The notes under the pieces: model-generated | What the model was told of the DNA's origin: nothing | The model's database searches: none | What the model saw: the letters and a program-made list of their open reading frames with translations, nothing else | Shown: positions 1 through 11,559 of the stretch, piece after piece | Numbering within the stretch: the stretch's first letter is position 1 | Layout of the letters: every line of letters starts with the position of its first letter | NCBI RefSeq assembly: GCF_016097555.1 | Contig: NC_054702.1 | Span: forward strand, 85,952,610-86,016,609 | DNA length: 64,000 nucleotides | DNA from: Gigantopelta aegis | Lineage: Eukaryota; Mollusca; Gastropoda; Neomphalida; Peltospiridae | Reading direction: 5' to 3' | Position numbers and translations under genes: made by a program

Positions 1-478
1 ACATTGATATGCTTTCTTTTGATTATCAGTATATTTAAAAGATTAATTTGTTTTAGTCAGAAGGGTTTTGGGGGGTATTAATCTTTCTAAACAAGGTGAA
101 GTTGTCATTAAAATTTCACCTGTATATACAATTTCATCAACTTGCTAAAGAAAAAGTAATTATCTTTGTACCATTATTATCTTACTTATATTTGTTCTAT
201 CATGCATCAAGAAATAATTTCTTGTCGTGCCTGGACAGTGTATTGTTGAAAAGTTTGCAAGATATACATACAGTGCTTTGTATCATTGTCTTGTACTAGT
301 TACTGGGTTTCTCACAAATCCTTTCCATTAGTGCATTCAAGGGTATCATGTTTACTTTACAAGACTCCTGCATTAATTTATGAGGAATACGCATGCACTG
401 GGCTTTCATTACGAGTGACGGTCTGAACTAGTAATGAGTTTTTCTGATCCCAGTAAAGTCTCAGATTCATGGGGCTAG
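1..478. other. No feature recognised
   Basis: AT-rich, stop-dense sequence without a recognisable gene or repeat. Confidence 0.6.
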
Positions 479-785
479 CAGGGCCGTAGCTGGAGAGAGG
501 GGGGGCAAGAGGGACAGTTGCTCCCCCCCCCCCCCCCCAAAAAAAAAAACAACCAATTTAAAAAAAACATCCGGTACAAATAATGGAAACGTGCTGCTTA
601 TTGCTATTGACGTTTTAAGTATGTAACCTGTCTGAAATTTCTGCAAAAGGATCATTTCAGAGCCTCTAGATTTCAAATTTTCCCAATGGGGGCATACCCC
701 GGACCCCTTGCGCCTTTCCATGCTCGTTCGTTCCAAGAATTCATCTGCCCTTTACACACAACAAAAAATCTTAGCTACGGCCTTG
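479..785. mobile_element. MITE with TIR CAGGGCCGTAGCT, poly-C tract inside
   Basis: Left CAGGGCCGTAGCTGG, right TTAGCTACGGCCTTG. A C/A homopolymer block lies at about 522-549. This TIR style (CAGGGGCGTAGC-like) is typical of hAT-type MITEs; the family is inferred. Confidence 0.65.
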
Positions 786-1018
786 GTTGGGAATAAAGGC
801 AATTAAAGATAGTGACCCCACTTTACTAACTTAAATGTATTCAGGAGTTCCAGTAATGGGAATTGCCAGAACTTCATTTGAATTTGCACACAGTTCTGAA
901 CAACCTTGACTTGAAATTAAACCTCATTGGCCCCCGCGGCGCGATGTGTGAAATGGGGTTATTTTATTTTTATTTTGAATGTTTATTAATTCTTTGCCGA
1001 AGTCTTCTTTACACAAAA

Positions 1019-1240
1019 ACACATAGTCTTAGAGAGGAAATCTGCTACATTTCCCACTAGTAGCAAGGGATCTTTTATATGCACCATCCCAAAGACAGGC
1101 CAGCACAAACCACGGTCTTTGATATACCAGTCATGGTGCACTGGCTAGAACGAGAATTAGCCCAATGAGCCCACCAAGGAGGATCAATCTTAAACCAACT
1201 GCGCATCAAGAGAGCGCTTTACCACTGGGCAACATCCCGC
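1019..1240 (-). mobile_element. SINE, head A + core, partial tail Y
   Basis: On the - strand it begins at GCGGGATGTTGCCCAGTGGT, runs through the core and ends in the AGACTATGTG part of tail Y. It is older and more diverged than the copy at 2162. Confidence 0.8.
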
Positions 1241-2154
1241 ATTCATGGACGAATTTAGTTAGCCTAATAGGCTTTCATTTGGTGAATATTCGTAACAAAT
1301 ATTGAAGCCATTAATTAAAGGATTCCAGATGACTTTGACCTTGCTCCGAACTCATATTCTTGAATCTTGAGGTGGGCAGTTATTAACATATCATTTGGTG
1401 AAGACCAGTAAATACGAAAGCCATTTATTAAAGGATTCGAGATTAAAACACAATTAAACAAATTAAATCCACCATTTCTTTTTTTTACCTTGGCAATGAG
1501 GTCATCTTTATTGAGTTAGGGCTACCAATTTACTGGAAATTTGTCTGAATTTTTTTTTAATGTTTTTAATTTTAAGTGCGCAAATGTGCAAGAAAATGCC
1601 ATTTTTCAAAACATAATTTATATGATTTGTAAAATAATCATTCGGTAAACATTCATTTTAAACAGTTAAATAAATATGACTTGGATCATAGCTAGCTGAA
1701 ACTATTACTTTCAAAATAAATTTTAAAAAAGAGAAGAAATCCATGATTCAAAAGTTAATTAAAAAGGCAATTAAAAAAAAAAAAAAAAATACTTTAGACA
1801 AGTTAAACCTGGAAATATTAGTATATCACAGAATTTAACGAACATGTGTTTAACATCATTAAACTTCGGGATCAAGAGATAACAATGCAAACGGTTGGAA
1901 TCCAGAGTGGAAAACATTGTTCTATCGATTCGCATTATGGCTGTATATATACGAGCCTAATATGACTTTATTGTCGCATTTTAAAATATATTTCATATCA
2001 GAAGTTGTCCGCCTTTTTAGTGTTGATAAAGTATACATAATTATTGCAGTTTTATGTCACTTAGATTAGTGATAGCAGCTAACTGCGGATGTGAGATCCT
2101 TATATCGCACTTTATAATAACCCTGATACTGCCTAGTTTATGGCTGAAGTCCAG
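1241..2154. other. No feature recognised
   Basis: AT-rich. The word CATTTGGTGAA with AAGCCATTWATTAAAGGATT occurs twice (about 1273-1325 and 1392-1438), a small local duplication. Confidence 0.6.
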
Positions 2155-2161
2155 TCAAGAT

Positions 2162-2495
2162 GGAGCGGGATGTAGCCCAGTGGTAAAGCGTTCGCTTGAT
2201 ACGCAGTCGGTCTAGGATCGATCCCCGTCGGTGGACCCATTGGGCTATTTTTCGTTCCAGCCAGTGCTCCACAACTGGTGTAACTGAGGCCGTGGTATGT
2301 ACTATCCTGTCTGTGGGATGGTGCATATAAAAGATCCCTTGCTGCTAATCGAAAAAAGTAGCCTATGAAGTGGCGACAGCGGATTTCCTCTTTCAATATC
2401 TGTGTGGTTCTTAACCATATGTCTGACGCCATATAACCGTAAATAAAATGTGTTGAGTGTGTCGTTAAATAAAACATTTCCTTCCTTCCTTCCAA
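2162..2495 (+). mobile_element. tRNA-derived SINE, head A + core + tail X, full length
   Basis: Head A has a box A (TAGCCCAGTGG) and a box-B-like GGATCGATCCC. The shared core includes GGATGGTGCATATAAAAGAT. Tail X is AACCGTAAATAAAATGTGTT, ending in a CTTC run. A 7-bp direct repeat TCAAGAT flanks it (2155-2161 and 2496-2502), as expected of target-primed insertion. Confidence 0.9.
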
Positions 2496-2514
2496 TCAAG
2501 ATAGGCTATAGTAG

Positions 2515-3098
2515 GCAACTTTAAATACTATATCTATTATTCAGTTTCAGCAAGTAGGCAAGGACATATAATATCTCTAATATTCAGTTTCAGCAAGTAG
2601 GCAAGAGCATATAATATGTCTAATATTCAGTTTCAGCAAGTAGGCAAGAGCATATAATATGTCTAATATTCAGTTTCAGCAAGTAGGCATGTGCATATAA
2701 CATGTCTAATATTCAGTTTCAGCAAGTAGGCAAGAGCATATAACATGTCTAATATTCAATTTCAGCAAGTAGGCAAGAGCATATAACCTGTCTAATATTC
2801 AATTTCAGCAAGTAGGCAAGTGCATATAACATGTCTAATATTCAGTTTCAGACATGTGCATATAACATGTCTAATATTCAGTTTCAGCAAGTCGGCAAGA
2901 ACATATAATATCTCTAATATTCAGTTTTAGCAAGTAGGCAAGTACACATATCTCTAATATTCAGTTTCAGCAAATAGGCAAGAACATATAATATCTCTAA
3001 TATTCACTTTTAGCAAGTAGGCAAGTACACATATCTCAAATATTCACTTTTAGCAAGTAGGCAAGTACATATAATATAGCTAATATTCGGTTTCAGCC
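2515..3098 (+). repeat. 43-bp tandem array, about 13 units
   Basis: The unit contains CTAATATTCAGTTTCAGCAA then GTAGGCAAGAGCATATAATA and TGT. Early units are nearly identical; later ones have shortened AGTACACATATCTC variants. No spacer variation, so it is not a CRISPR. Confidence 0.95.
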
Positions 3099-3504
3099 GT
3101 TAGTCTCCTGGGATACAGTCGTTTGTATTTAACACAAACAAACCGATAACGGGATGAAACGACAATACATAAAAGGAATTCTTTTGTGTGTCAAATCCAT
3201 GCAGTGAGTCGACAGTTCTACTTCATGGTGTTTTATGAGCATGAATCTGTAATCAGTTACCCGATAACACGCGGAGCGAAACGGAGAAAACGTTACAAAT
3301 CCATTGTGAAGAAATCAAAATCAAATATTCCAAATTATGTTTTGTCTAACGCTGCTCTGTAAGTTTACTCCATACAACAGTAGTTTCATTAACATAACAG
3401 GGCCAGCATAATGTATTTGACAGTGTTTGGGATCACTGACACTGCAATGACCAGAGACAGAAATTTGAGGGCTTGAAGCTGTTACGGGAAAATCGGTGGC
3501 ATGC

Positions 3505-3859
3505 TCATAAGCGTACAAGGCGGGGGCGGGGGGGGGGGGACACCTCTCCCCCCCCCCCCCCCCCCCCCCCACAAGTCCTGGAGAAAATCCTTAAATTCGG
3601 GCAAAAACAATACAGAAATTCGAGCAAAATGAGTTGGCCTGAATACTTTTCACAATGTGATTTATTATTATTCAACCCAAAATATTAGTTGTAATCCATA
3701 TAAAAATGCGTGGCGATTTGTTTCCAATACGATAATATATAGTTGTTTGGCAGTAATGCTAATTATGAATAAACCTTGTAATCCAGATTCGGGCACTTTT
3801 GTTTATTCGGACAAAAATCGGCCTGCCTACCTACAAATATGGGAGCCCGTACGCCTATG
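3505..3859 (+). mobile_element. MITE with TIR CATAAGCGTAC..., uninterrupted copy
   Basis: Left end CATAAGCGTACAAGGCGGGG and right end GGGAGCCCGTACGCCTATG are imperfect inverted repeats. Inside are poly-G and poly-C tracts and the shared words GTTGTAATCCATATAAAAAT and TTGTTTGGCAGTAATGCTAA. Confidence 0.75.
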
Positions 3860-4035
3860 GACACGCTCCCCGGAGAAAATTAGAATTTCAAACATGGCAC
3901 TTCTTCTTAGCACGTTAAAAAGAAAAAGTAATGGACACGTCTCCCGCGGTCCCTGCATGGTATATTATAGTTAACCAGTTTACCACCACCCGCTTCTCTC
4001 TAGCGGAGTCGGAAGGGGGAAAAAAACTACCAAAA

Positions 4036-4365
4036 GGGCACTTTTAGTTCAGAAGGACCCTTTTAGTTCAAAACGCAAGTTTAGTTCAGAAGTGATATTT
4101 TAATTCTAAGTGTCATGTTGTTCATTTTAGTCCAGTAGTGACATTTTAGTTCAAAGTACCATTTAGTGTACCGTTTTTGTTCAGAAGTGCCCTTTTAATT
4201 CAGAAGTGCCTTTTCAGTTCACAAATGTTATTTTAACTCAGAATTGACTTTTTAATCTCAGAAGTGTCATTCTTGTTCAGATGTGCTATTTTAATTCACA
4301 AGGCCCTTTGAGTTTAGAAGAGCCTCTTCAGTTCAGAAGTGCCATTTTAGTTCCGAAGTGTCTAT
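4036..4365 (+). repeat. Degenerate tandem array, unit about 20 bp (CATTTTAGTTCAGAAGTGC)
   Basis: About sixteen variants of TTTTAGTTCAGAAGTG follow each other with small length changes. Confidence 0.85.
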
Positions 4366-4374
4366 ACACGCACG

Positions 4375-4575
4375 TATACTATTAGCTGAATCGAAATTAT
4401 CATAGGTGGAATCAGAATTTGATAGTACTGCCTACATATGCCTATTATATAGTTAAGTCTGAAATATGACATGCCTGCCTATATACGCATACATGTACGT
4501 ATATAGTTGAATCAAAATTATGATACCCCTACCTATATATATATATACGTACGTACGTGTATACCTATAGTTGTC
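4375..4575. repeat. Degenerate ATA/ACGT-rich tandem region
   Basis: Loose repeats of ATAGTTGAATCRAAATTATGA and CTACCTATATAYRYATACRT followed by (TA)n(CGTA)n. Confidence 0.5.
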
Positions 4576-4989
4576 TCTTTGTATACTCATACATGTGTCA
4601 TCCAGTAAGAAGCAATAAAACCGTTATAAACAGCGGTTAAAGATTTCTATAAAATGTTTAGAAAAGAGACGAACCAAATCCGTTTAACTAGTTCGTAAGC
4701 TGGAAATGGTCCAAATACTTATACTGTGGCTATCTAGTTTGTTAACAATCATACACGCATATTTGTCCGGTGGCGGAGTGTTTCTATAGCCGTGCGTGTA
4801 CCGGGTACTTCTCGGGAGCCAGTGGGTCGGCTTATTTTGCGTATTACGGACGGAGATGGACCAGCTCAAGAACGACCTGGCCCTGTGTATTGAGGATGCT
4901 ACTCCCAGGTATAAGGCGAGGAAGCGGCGACGACACGAGATAAACGAAGTAAGACGTACAGACATTTATTAATTATTAACACACTGCTG

Positions 4990-5345
4990 GAGAAGAAAGG
5001 AATGTTTCTTTAAATGACATATCGGCCACATTTTAAACTACCGCTATATAGTGTCCAATATATGATTATTCTAACACATAATCTATCAAGAAAAGGCATA
5101 TTTGTGTAACGACACCACAGCCATTTTAAACTATGACTGTATAATGTCTAAGATATGGTTATTTCGACACTTGATCGAGACAAAAGAAAGGAATGTTTGT
5201 TTAAATGACACATCGGCCATATTTTAAACTTCCGTGTCCAACATGGGATTATTCTAACACGTAATCTATCAAGAAAAGGCATTGTTTAACGACACCGCAG
5301 CTACATTTTAAATTACGGTTATATAGTGTCTAGCATATGATTGTT
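4990..5345. repeat. Two-fold tandem repeat, period about 195 bp, related to SINE tail Y
   Basis: GAAAGGAATGTTTCTTTAAA at 4994 recurs as GAAAGGAATGTTTGTTTAAA at 5189. Each unit contains two half-units with ACGACACCRCAGC and GTCTARRATATG words that resemble the SINE tail Y. Confidence 0.65.
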
Positions 5346-5349
5346 TGGT

Positions 5350-5973
5350 CGAAAGAAAAAGAAAAGAAACCTGCTGACGCCATATGTAAGCTATTCTTAC
5401 TGATATTTAAATGTTGTTGGCCTCAGGTGCTCATCACCCACCCACCCTTGGGGTTCCTATGGGCCTGGTGTTTACCATAAAAATTAACTGTCAAACAATT
5501 TATAGTCATCAGTCGATCCTATGTTATAAATTTAAAGTAATGTATTAGATATACTTTCAGTATGATACTGTCCATGTGTATTATTATTAATGTATTTTAT
5601 TTTTATTCACCGCATGTAGCTTATGTAATATTTACTAATTCTCGCTGCATACAAAAAACAACAACAAGAAGTCTGCTAGCACCGTTATTTCTACATGTGT
5701 TTTCTAGAAGTAGAATATTCTTTGTCCGTGTAACATATTATATTACTGAATGCATTTGATTTGTTGTATTATATTCATAATCCTTCTTTTGTCTGTCTGT
5801 TGGTGGACACTCTTCCAATCGTCATAAGCCACTACAATATATTATAAATATCCTGTCATCAAAATGGCCGCCTGACTAGTTTTACATTCACGCAACTGAA
5901 ATTGGGAAAATTAATCCTTAAGATCAGTCTTGCAACAATACCTTTCTAGGAACGCATAGTCCCAAAGATAAAA
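5350..5973. other. No gene recognised
   Basis: Holds a short GGTTCCTATGGGCCTG end of the CAGGCC-type MITE near 5450-5467 and otherwise nothing I can name. Confidence 0.5.
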
Positions 5974-6253
5974 CTTGTTTTGTTTGACGACATCACTAGA
6001 TCACAATGATTTCTTAATCATAAGCTATTGGATTTCAAACATTTTTGGTATTTTTGACATATAGTCATGGAGAGAAAAAACCCTACATTTTTCCATTAGT
6101 AGCAACGAAATTTTATATGCACCACCCCACATACATGATGGCACATACCACGGCCTTTGATATGCCGGTTGTGGTGCATTGGCTAGAACGAGAAATTGCC
6201 CACCGACGGGTATCGATCTTAGTCCGATCGCGCATCAAGTGAACGCTTTACTA
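5974..6253 (-). mobile_element. SINE, head A + core + tail Y
   Basis: Reads on the + strand from GACGACATCACTAGATCACA (tail Y) through TTTTATATGCACC (core) to a head resembling GCGCATCAAGTGAACGCTTT. It is followed by (AATG)n and (AC)n microsatellites. Confidence 0.8.
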
Positions 6254-6256
6254 TGA

Positions 6257-6315
6257 ATTAATGAATGAATGAATGAATGAATGAATATCTATCATCTTAT
6301 TCTCTTTAATCCCCC

Positions 6316-6365
<50 letters not shown>

Positions 6366-6369
6366 ACAC
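6257..6369. repeat. (AATG)n and (AC)n microsatellites
   Basis: AATGAATG repeats at 6257-6291 and (AC)n at about 6316-6369, just after a SINE head. Confidence 0.95.
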
Positions 6370-6904
6370 TCGCCAATTGGTCTCCTGTTTCACATTGTTC
6401 TATATTTTTAAAAAAATCTTCTGTTTTTACTTATATCCTACATAACTGTGCATCTAAGGCTAAGAGTAAAATAGCAGCGTACAAAGTTTAGTCAGTTGAT
6501 TATTTCAAGTTTAGGGGACAGGGGTCAAGAAGCAAAGACGTACATTAGGAGCTCGTTGCTACCGTTCTAGATTAAAAATAACCTGGTTGTACTTTCTTTA
6601 TAATGAATTATAGCCCTCGTTGCTAATACACGTGCAAAACATCCTGTAACTGTGTACTCATGTGAATATATGTTATCAGACAATGCTCGGAGTTGGGCGG
6701 GGTTTTATTTTGGTCTTGATTTTAACGATGTTAATCATGCGCAGAAATTATTGTAAATCAATATAAATATAATAATAATAATAATAACAACTACTACAAC
6801 AACAGACCATAATATGTTTTTCAAATAAAATGTACAAACTGTGTTTATAAATCTGTTTGTTTTTGTTTTTTATTTTTAGGGGAGGGGGAAGGCGGTGGGG
6901 GTTA

Positions 6905-7275
6905 TCGATATTTTCTTGTTTACTTAAGATATGACTGCATTCCACCAAAATGTGGCGTAGTTCACAGTACACTGAGCGTGCTCCTCCAGGATAATTAAAT
7001 GTATGGCCGACGTGAGCACGACACAAAAGCATTTCCTCCGTCCTGCTTCGCCTGTAGCGTTCGATAACTGCCACTCCCACACGACTGGCTTGACAGGATG
7101 AGGCTTGTATGAATATAATATCATCATTCCAATCATCTTGCAATGTCAAAAACATATAGTGGTTAATGTTAAGCTTAAAATCAGTATACGGAACACCAAC
7201 CCTGACATGAAGCGAATCTAAAGATCTGGACAGCTGGATCTGGCTTTTCACTTCCCACTGGATAAAAAGACACAC
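6905..7275 (-). pseudogene. LINE C-terminal tail relic
   Basis: - strand frame: VGVPYTDFKLNINHYMFLTL, QDDWNDD, RRSRTEEMLLCRAHVGHTF and ELRHILVECSHI. This matches the region after RNase H in several LINE polyproteins (xRxGHTxxTH ... HILxEC). A frameshift lies in the middle. The rest of the long open frame (low-complexity Y/K runs) is not protein-like. Confidence 0.7.
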
Positions 7276-7847
7276 GTGGGATGTACCAGCTTAATATTTT
7301 GTAGGCCTAAAGCTTGGAGATACAAAAGTGAGTTTTCTGTAACAATAATATATTTGAGTGCTATAGAATCCTTAATTTCTTCTATATGCCTAAGGTTTGA
7401 ATGATTGCCCAGATGAAAAAAGGTCTCGAATCAGATAATCTCATGGAAATTACTGTCTGATGAAAACAAAAAAGTCACAGAAATACTATTCCGTGATCCA
7501 TGTATATAAACAGGAGTGTAATTACGGTACCCGTCTTCAAGTAACATGAAGTGATTTTTTTGATTTTTTTAAAATAAATAACTGGATCTGTGCGTTCTTT
7601 CTTGAGAAGCCTAAGATCAAATACAATTTTGGGGTGGTTTGATACACAACAAAAATTGCCAAAACAAGGTGTTTCCAAAATGTGCGGATGGCATTCGGCC
7701 TCGCAACAAACAGCTTCAAATATTTGTTGTCAAACATCGTGCTTGGTGTAGGATGTTTCGATAGACTTAATTAGGCCAAATAGCCATACAATTTACTGTC
7801 TCATTAGATCGTTTACATAGAGAATCAGTGACGAATCCAAAAAATCC

Positions 7848-7875
7848 ATGGGGGGGGGGGGGGGGGGGGGGGGGG
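7848..7875. repeat. Poly-G tract, about 26 G
   Basis: Uninterrupted G run after AAATCCATG; probably the remains of an element of the poly-G MITE type. Confidence 0.95.
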
Positions 7876-8429
7876 ACCTGTGGCCAAATGCTACAAACGT
7901 TCCTGAAGGGATTCCTCGGATTCTCCAATGTAAAACAAAATTAAAATTGAAAAAATATATAACTGTTTTGACAGTGATTCATGGGTGTATGTCATCACAG
8001 CTATATTTATTCCAACCAGCTCTGCCCTGTGCTAGTTTTGATTTCGTAAACTAATCTGGGAGTGGCAGTCCTCTTTTAAGCAGTGCAGAAAGAATGTTTT
8101 ATTCACAAAAAGTATTTCCTAGGGCGTGTCTGTCCTCCTATAGACGAAGCACTAGAGATTCATGAAATCAACCACTATTTGGCCAGATCCCCTTTTGACT
8201 CTACATTTTGTAGAGATACGGTTTTGCTCGCGGATAACGGTTTTGTCGTTCTGATTCTTTAAATGTGATGATGTTCGTAATGTTTCCATTACATATTAAA
8301 TACAAGCTTAATACAAGATTAAATGTTAGTCATGGTTTAATATGGACTTACAGTACCTGGAGTCATTATGAAACGTTTAACTCAACTCATTATTTGGAAA
8401 ATAATACTTAGTTACATGTATGTAATAGT

Positions 8430-9450
8430 AAATATAAGACATTGGAAAGACAACTCAAAAGGTAATATCAAAGGTGTCAGGGCAATCAGTTTGAGTATTT
8501 GAGAAAGTATAATCCTAAGGAATTTTATCAACATATCTTCTGACGATGTCAACATATGGTTGATGAAACGCTGATAATTTTACCTTGTTCTTTATAATAT
8601 ACTTCATTTTGTATTATATATATCAACATTTCTCAAAAACATGTTAAACCTAATGGATCTTCGAGTGAGTTTTATCATTATTTTAAAGAAGTGGTAAAAA
8701 CTGATGATAATAATTTAGGTATTTATCCAGAGGTAGATGATGATTTTATAAATTATATATAAATCTTTATCTGAACAGCTAAATATTGTAATTTTTATAC
8801 TTATGTCTGATTCTAAGTTATTATTTGTAATAAGGTGACAGGAGGCCAGGATTGAATGCAATTTTAAATGAATTTTTAAATCTCTTGTTCCCTATTATTA
8901 AAGATACTAGTATTTATGTTTAACATTATTTTAAATGCTGGTATTTTTCCTGTTTGGAGTGTTCATAAAGTCTCCAATAATTACAGAAGAATTAGTTTGC
9001 TCAGTGATCTCGGGAAATTGTTCACTTCCATTGATAATAAAATATTGCTAGACTGATCGGGGGAATTTTGTCAAATAAGTGATGCACAATTTGGCTTTCG
9101 TCAAAGTATAGAAAAAACAGATGCAATTTTTAGCCTCTCTTCTATAATTATAAAAATATGTTTTGATAAAGCTAGCCTTTATTGTTTTATTGATTATAAA
9201 AAGGTTTTTGACTATGTCAGTAGAAGAAACTTGTGGTTTACATCGTCTAAAATTGAAATTCGAGGTAAATGTCATACTTCATTAAAAAAATATATTTATA
9301 TGTAAAATCGTGAGCCAGCATAGGTGGATATTTTTTTTTTAATAACAATATCGGTTTTATGCAAGGGGAAATTATGTGACCCATTTTGTATTATTGTTAT
9401 GTAGCCTAAATGCATTTATTGATCAGTTGTCCTGGTTAAAGAATCCAAGT

Positions 9451-9484
<34 letters not shown>

Positions 9485-10300
9485 CATATGCTGATGACAT
9501 GGTGATTTTTTTTCTTCTAAATCCGTTGAAGGTCTCCAACGCATTATAACAGTATAACACATAATGGAGTTACGTCTTGATGTTAAAAAAAACCCCTACG
9601 ATTGTGGGTATTTTTCAGAAAGGGCGGTATTAGGGATGAATATGGAAAATGGCATTATAATGATGTGTTATTTGAGACTGTTGACCAGTTCACTTATCTT
9701 GGATTAGGCTTTAATTATAATGGTAAATTTACACATGCAATCAAATTATTAGCAGATCAGGGCTGAAAAAACATGTATGCATCGGAGAGAATGAGTTAAT
9801 GTTAAACTATAATATTCATCTCTCTATATTTGATATAACATGTACATTTAATTTGGTTAAAAATAAATAAAATAATAATAATAAAAAAGAAGAGTATTTT
9901 CAGTGTTAAAGGTTCCACTACCACTGCTGTGATTTTAATTAGGTAGATATATACGGAAGTACCGGTTTAAAGTATTAGATACAAATAATTGTATATTACA
10001 TTCATCCTGTGCTGAACTTGGATCAAAATGTGATATATAAAATAAACTGGGAAAAACAAATAAAGCAATTACTATTTTCACTAATAGATGTGTGTTTTGT
10101 GCAATTTGGGTGAGAATGAGAATGAGTTTCATGCTATGTTATTGTACTCTTTTTATGATGATTATAGTCTATATAGAGTTTTATATATTATATATACTTA
10201 AACAAAAAAGTTTAGCAATTTGGTCAATGTGCATAAATATTTTTTTAAAACTCGTGACTTACACAATAAAATCAGACACTGGATGTAACTGAGGCATCAT
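8430..10300 (+). pseudogene. Non-LTR retrotransposon (LINE) reverse transcriptase relic, frameshifted
   Basis: Broken frames read in order: NQFEYLRKYNPKEFYQHI, NNYRRISLLSDLGKLFTSID, SDAQFGFRQSIEKTDAIFSL, YCFIDYKKVFDYVSRRNLWF, the YADDMV region near 9487 (frameshifted), TVDQFTYLGLGFNYNG and a C-terminal FHVMLYCTL-type segment near 10120. These are the fingers/palm blocks of a LINE RT. Many stops and a (TAT)n expansion at 9453-9485 show it is dead. Clade not determined. Confidence 0.85.
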
Positions 10301-10886
10301 TTGTCAGCATAAGTAACAGGAGATTTTCAAAATGATATGTGTGACTGTCACGTCGTTAAATGGTGCTTGGGAGTCCAAACATGAAAATCTGAAAATTGTT
10401 AGTAACGTGTCTGAGAACCTTGGGCATTGGATGTTGACAGCGGTACAACGTCGGCTTATGCTTCTCATGAGACGGTTGATCTCTGGAATAGTGTTAGAGA
10501 TCCAATCACGAGTTATAGCATGTTTAATGTTGTGAACGTTGTGAATATGCGCGTGGTTCTCTCGCACCCTTCGACCCAACAAAGTCCATATCTGCACAAT
10601 AAGGAACAAGTCAGGCGATCTTGCAAGCCAGTTTAGTGCCTCAATATTGTTCCTCTGAAGAAGTCCAGTCATTGGTCTGGCTGAATGCTGGCGTGTATTG
10701 TCCTGTTAAAACAGAACGCTTGGATGCTGTTGCATGAATGGAATGACAACTTGTGTGATGATTTCGTCACTGTAATGCTGAGCATTCAGATTACCATGAA
10801 AATGAGGTTGTTTCGTTCGATATCATGCATTCATGTCCACACCATGACGCCACCATCACCACATCGGTCACGTTCAGTGCATGAGT
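10300..10886 (-). pseudogene. Tc1-like transposase relic, C-terminal half
   Basis: Reading the - strand: GNLNAQHYSDEIITQVVIPF, MQQHPSVLF, a stop, then QDNTRQHSARPMTGLLQRNN, IEALNWLARSPDL, LGRRVRE and MRSISRRCTAV. This is the DDE catalytic half of a Tc1 transposase (QDNARPHSA, SPDLNPIEH, RRRCTAV in intact members), with an in-frame stop and substitutions. The 5' part is absent. Confidence 0.85.
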
Positions 10887-11160
10887 GACGTTGTACCACT
10901 GTCAATGCCCAATGTGCTGAGACACGTTACTGACAATTTGTGATATGAATCTGATATTTGTGCATGGACCCCCAAGCACCATTTAACGACGTCACACATT
11001 TCAGTTTGTATTAAAAAATCTCCTCTTACTTATGCTGACAAATGATGCCTCAATTAAATCCAGTGCCTGATTTTATTTTGTAATTCACGAGTTTTCTTTT
11101 ATTTAAGCACACTTACCAAATTGCTAAACACTTTTGTCTAAGTATTTAATACATTCAATT
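10886..11160 (+). repeat. Inverted partial copy of the Tc1 end plus LINE tail
   Basis: GACGTTGTACCACTGTCAAT and CACCATTTAACGACGTCACA repeat, in reverse orientation, the left Tc1 relic's C-terminus (10360-10460). ATGCTGACAAATGATGCCTC and ACCAAATTGCTAAACACTTT mirror the LINE tail at 10200-10310. Confidence 0.8.
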
Positions 11161-11559
11161 GCAATAAAGGTCTGTGGAATAACTTTGTATCTGAAAATAA
11201 ATCAAATTATTATTATAACATTTTTAAGGTAAGTTGTCGAATTCTTCGTTAACCTTTTTCGTCCTATTCATTTTAATTGTTTCAACAGTGGGTCTTTTTG
11301 AGAATAGCGATTATGTCATTAGTTTGTGTTTAATTCTACGTTTACAGCCAAACCAAGGTTTGTGGTCAAACGGTAACGGTCTTTGCGATCCAAATGATTT
11401 GTAAGATGTCATTTTTAATGTGTAGTTTATTAATATGGCTTTCTTCTTCTTTTTTTCGTTCGCTTGACGACTACACGTTGAGTTCAGCTGTCACTATGAA
11501 TGATATTGTCCTTTGTTGATCACTGTTGGCACAGTACAGATTCTTCTGAAGTGTTGTTG

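Noticed and set aside
2133..2495. Frames of 62-120 codons on the - strand
   Set aside because: Antisense translation of a SINE; equivalent frames recur at other SINE copies.
2515..3098. CRISPR-like array
   Set aside because: Units are contiguous with no unique spacers, and this is an animal genome.
3473..3974. Overlapping + frames of 71 and 105 codons
   Set aside because: They lie within a poly-G/poly-C MITE whose sister copy at 18274 does not keep the frame.
6748..6904. Continuation of the 175-codon frame beyond the LINE tail
   Set aside because: Translates (TAA)n and A-rich sequence; only the upstream part matches a LINE.
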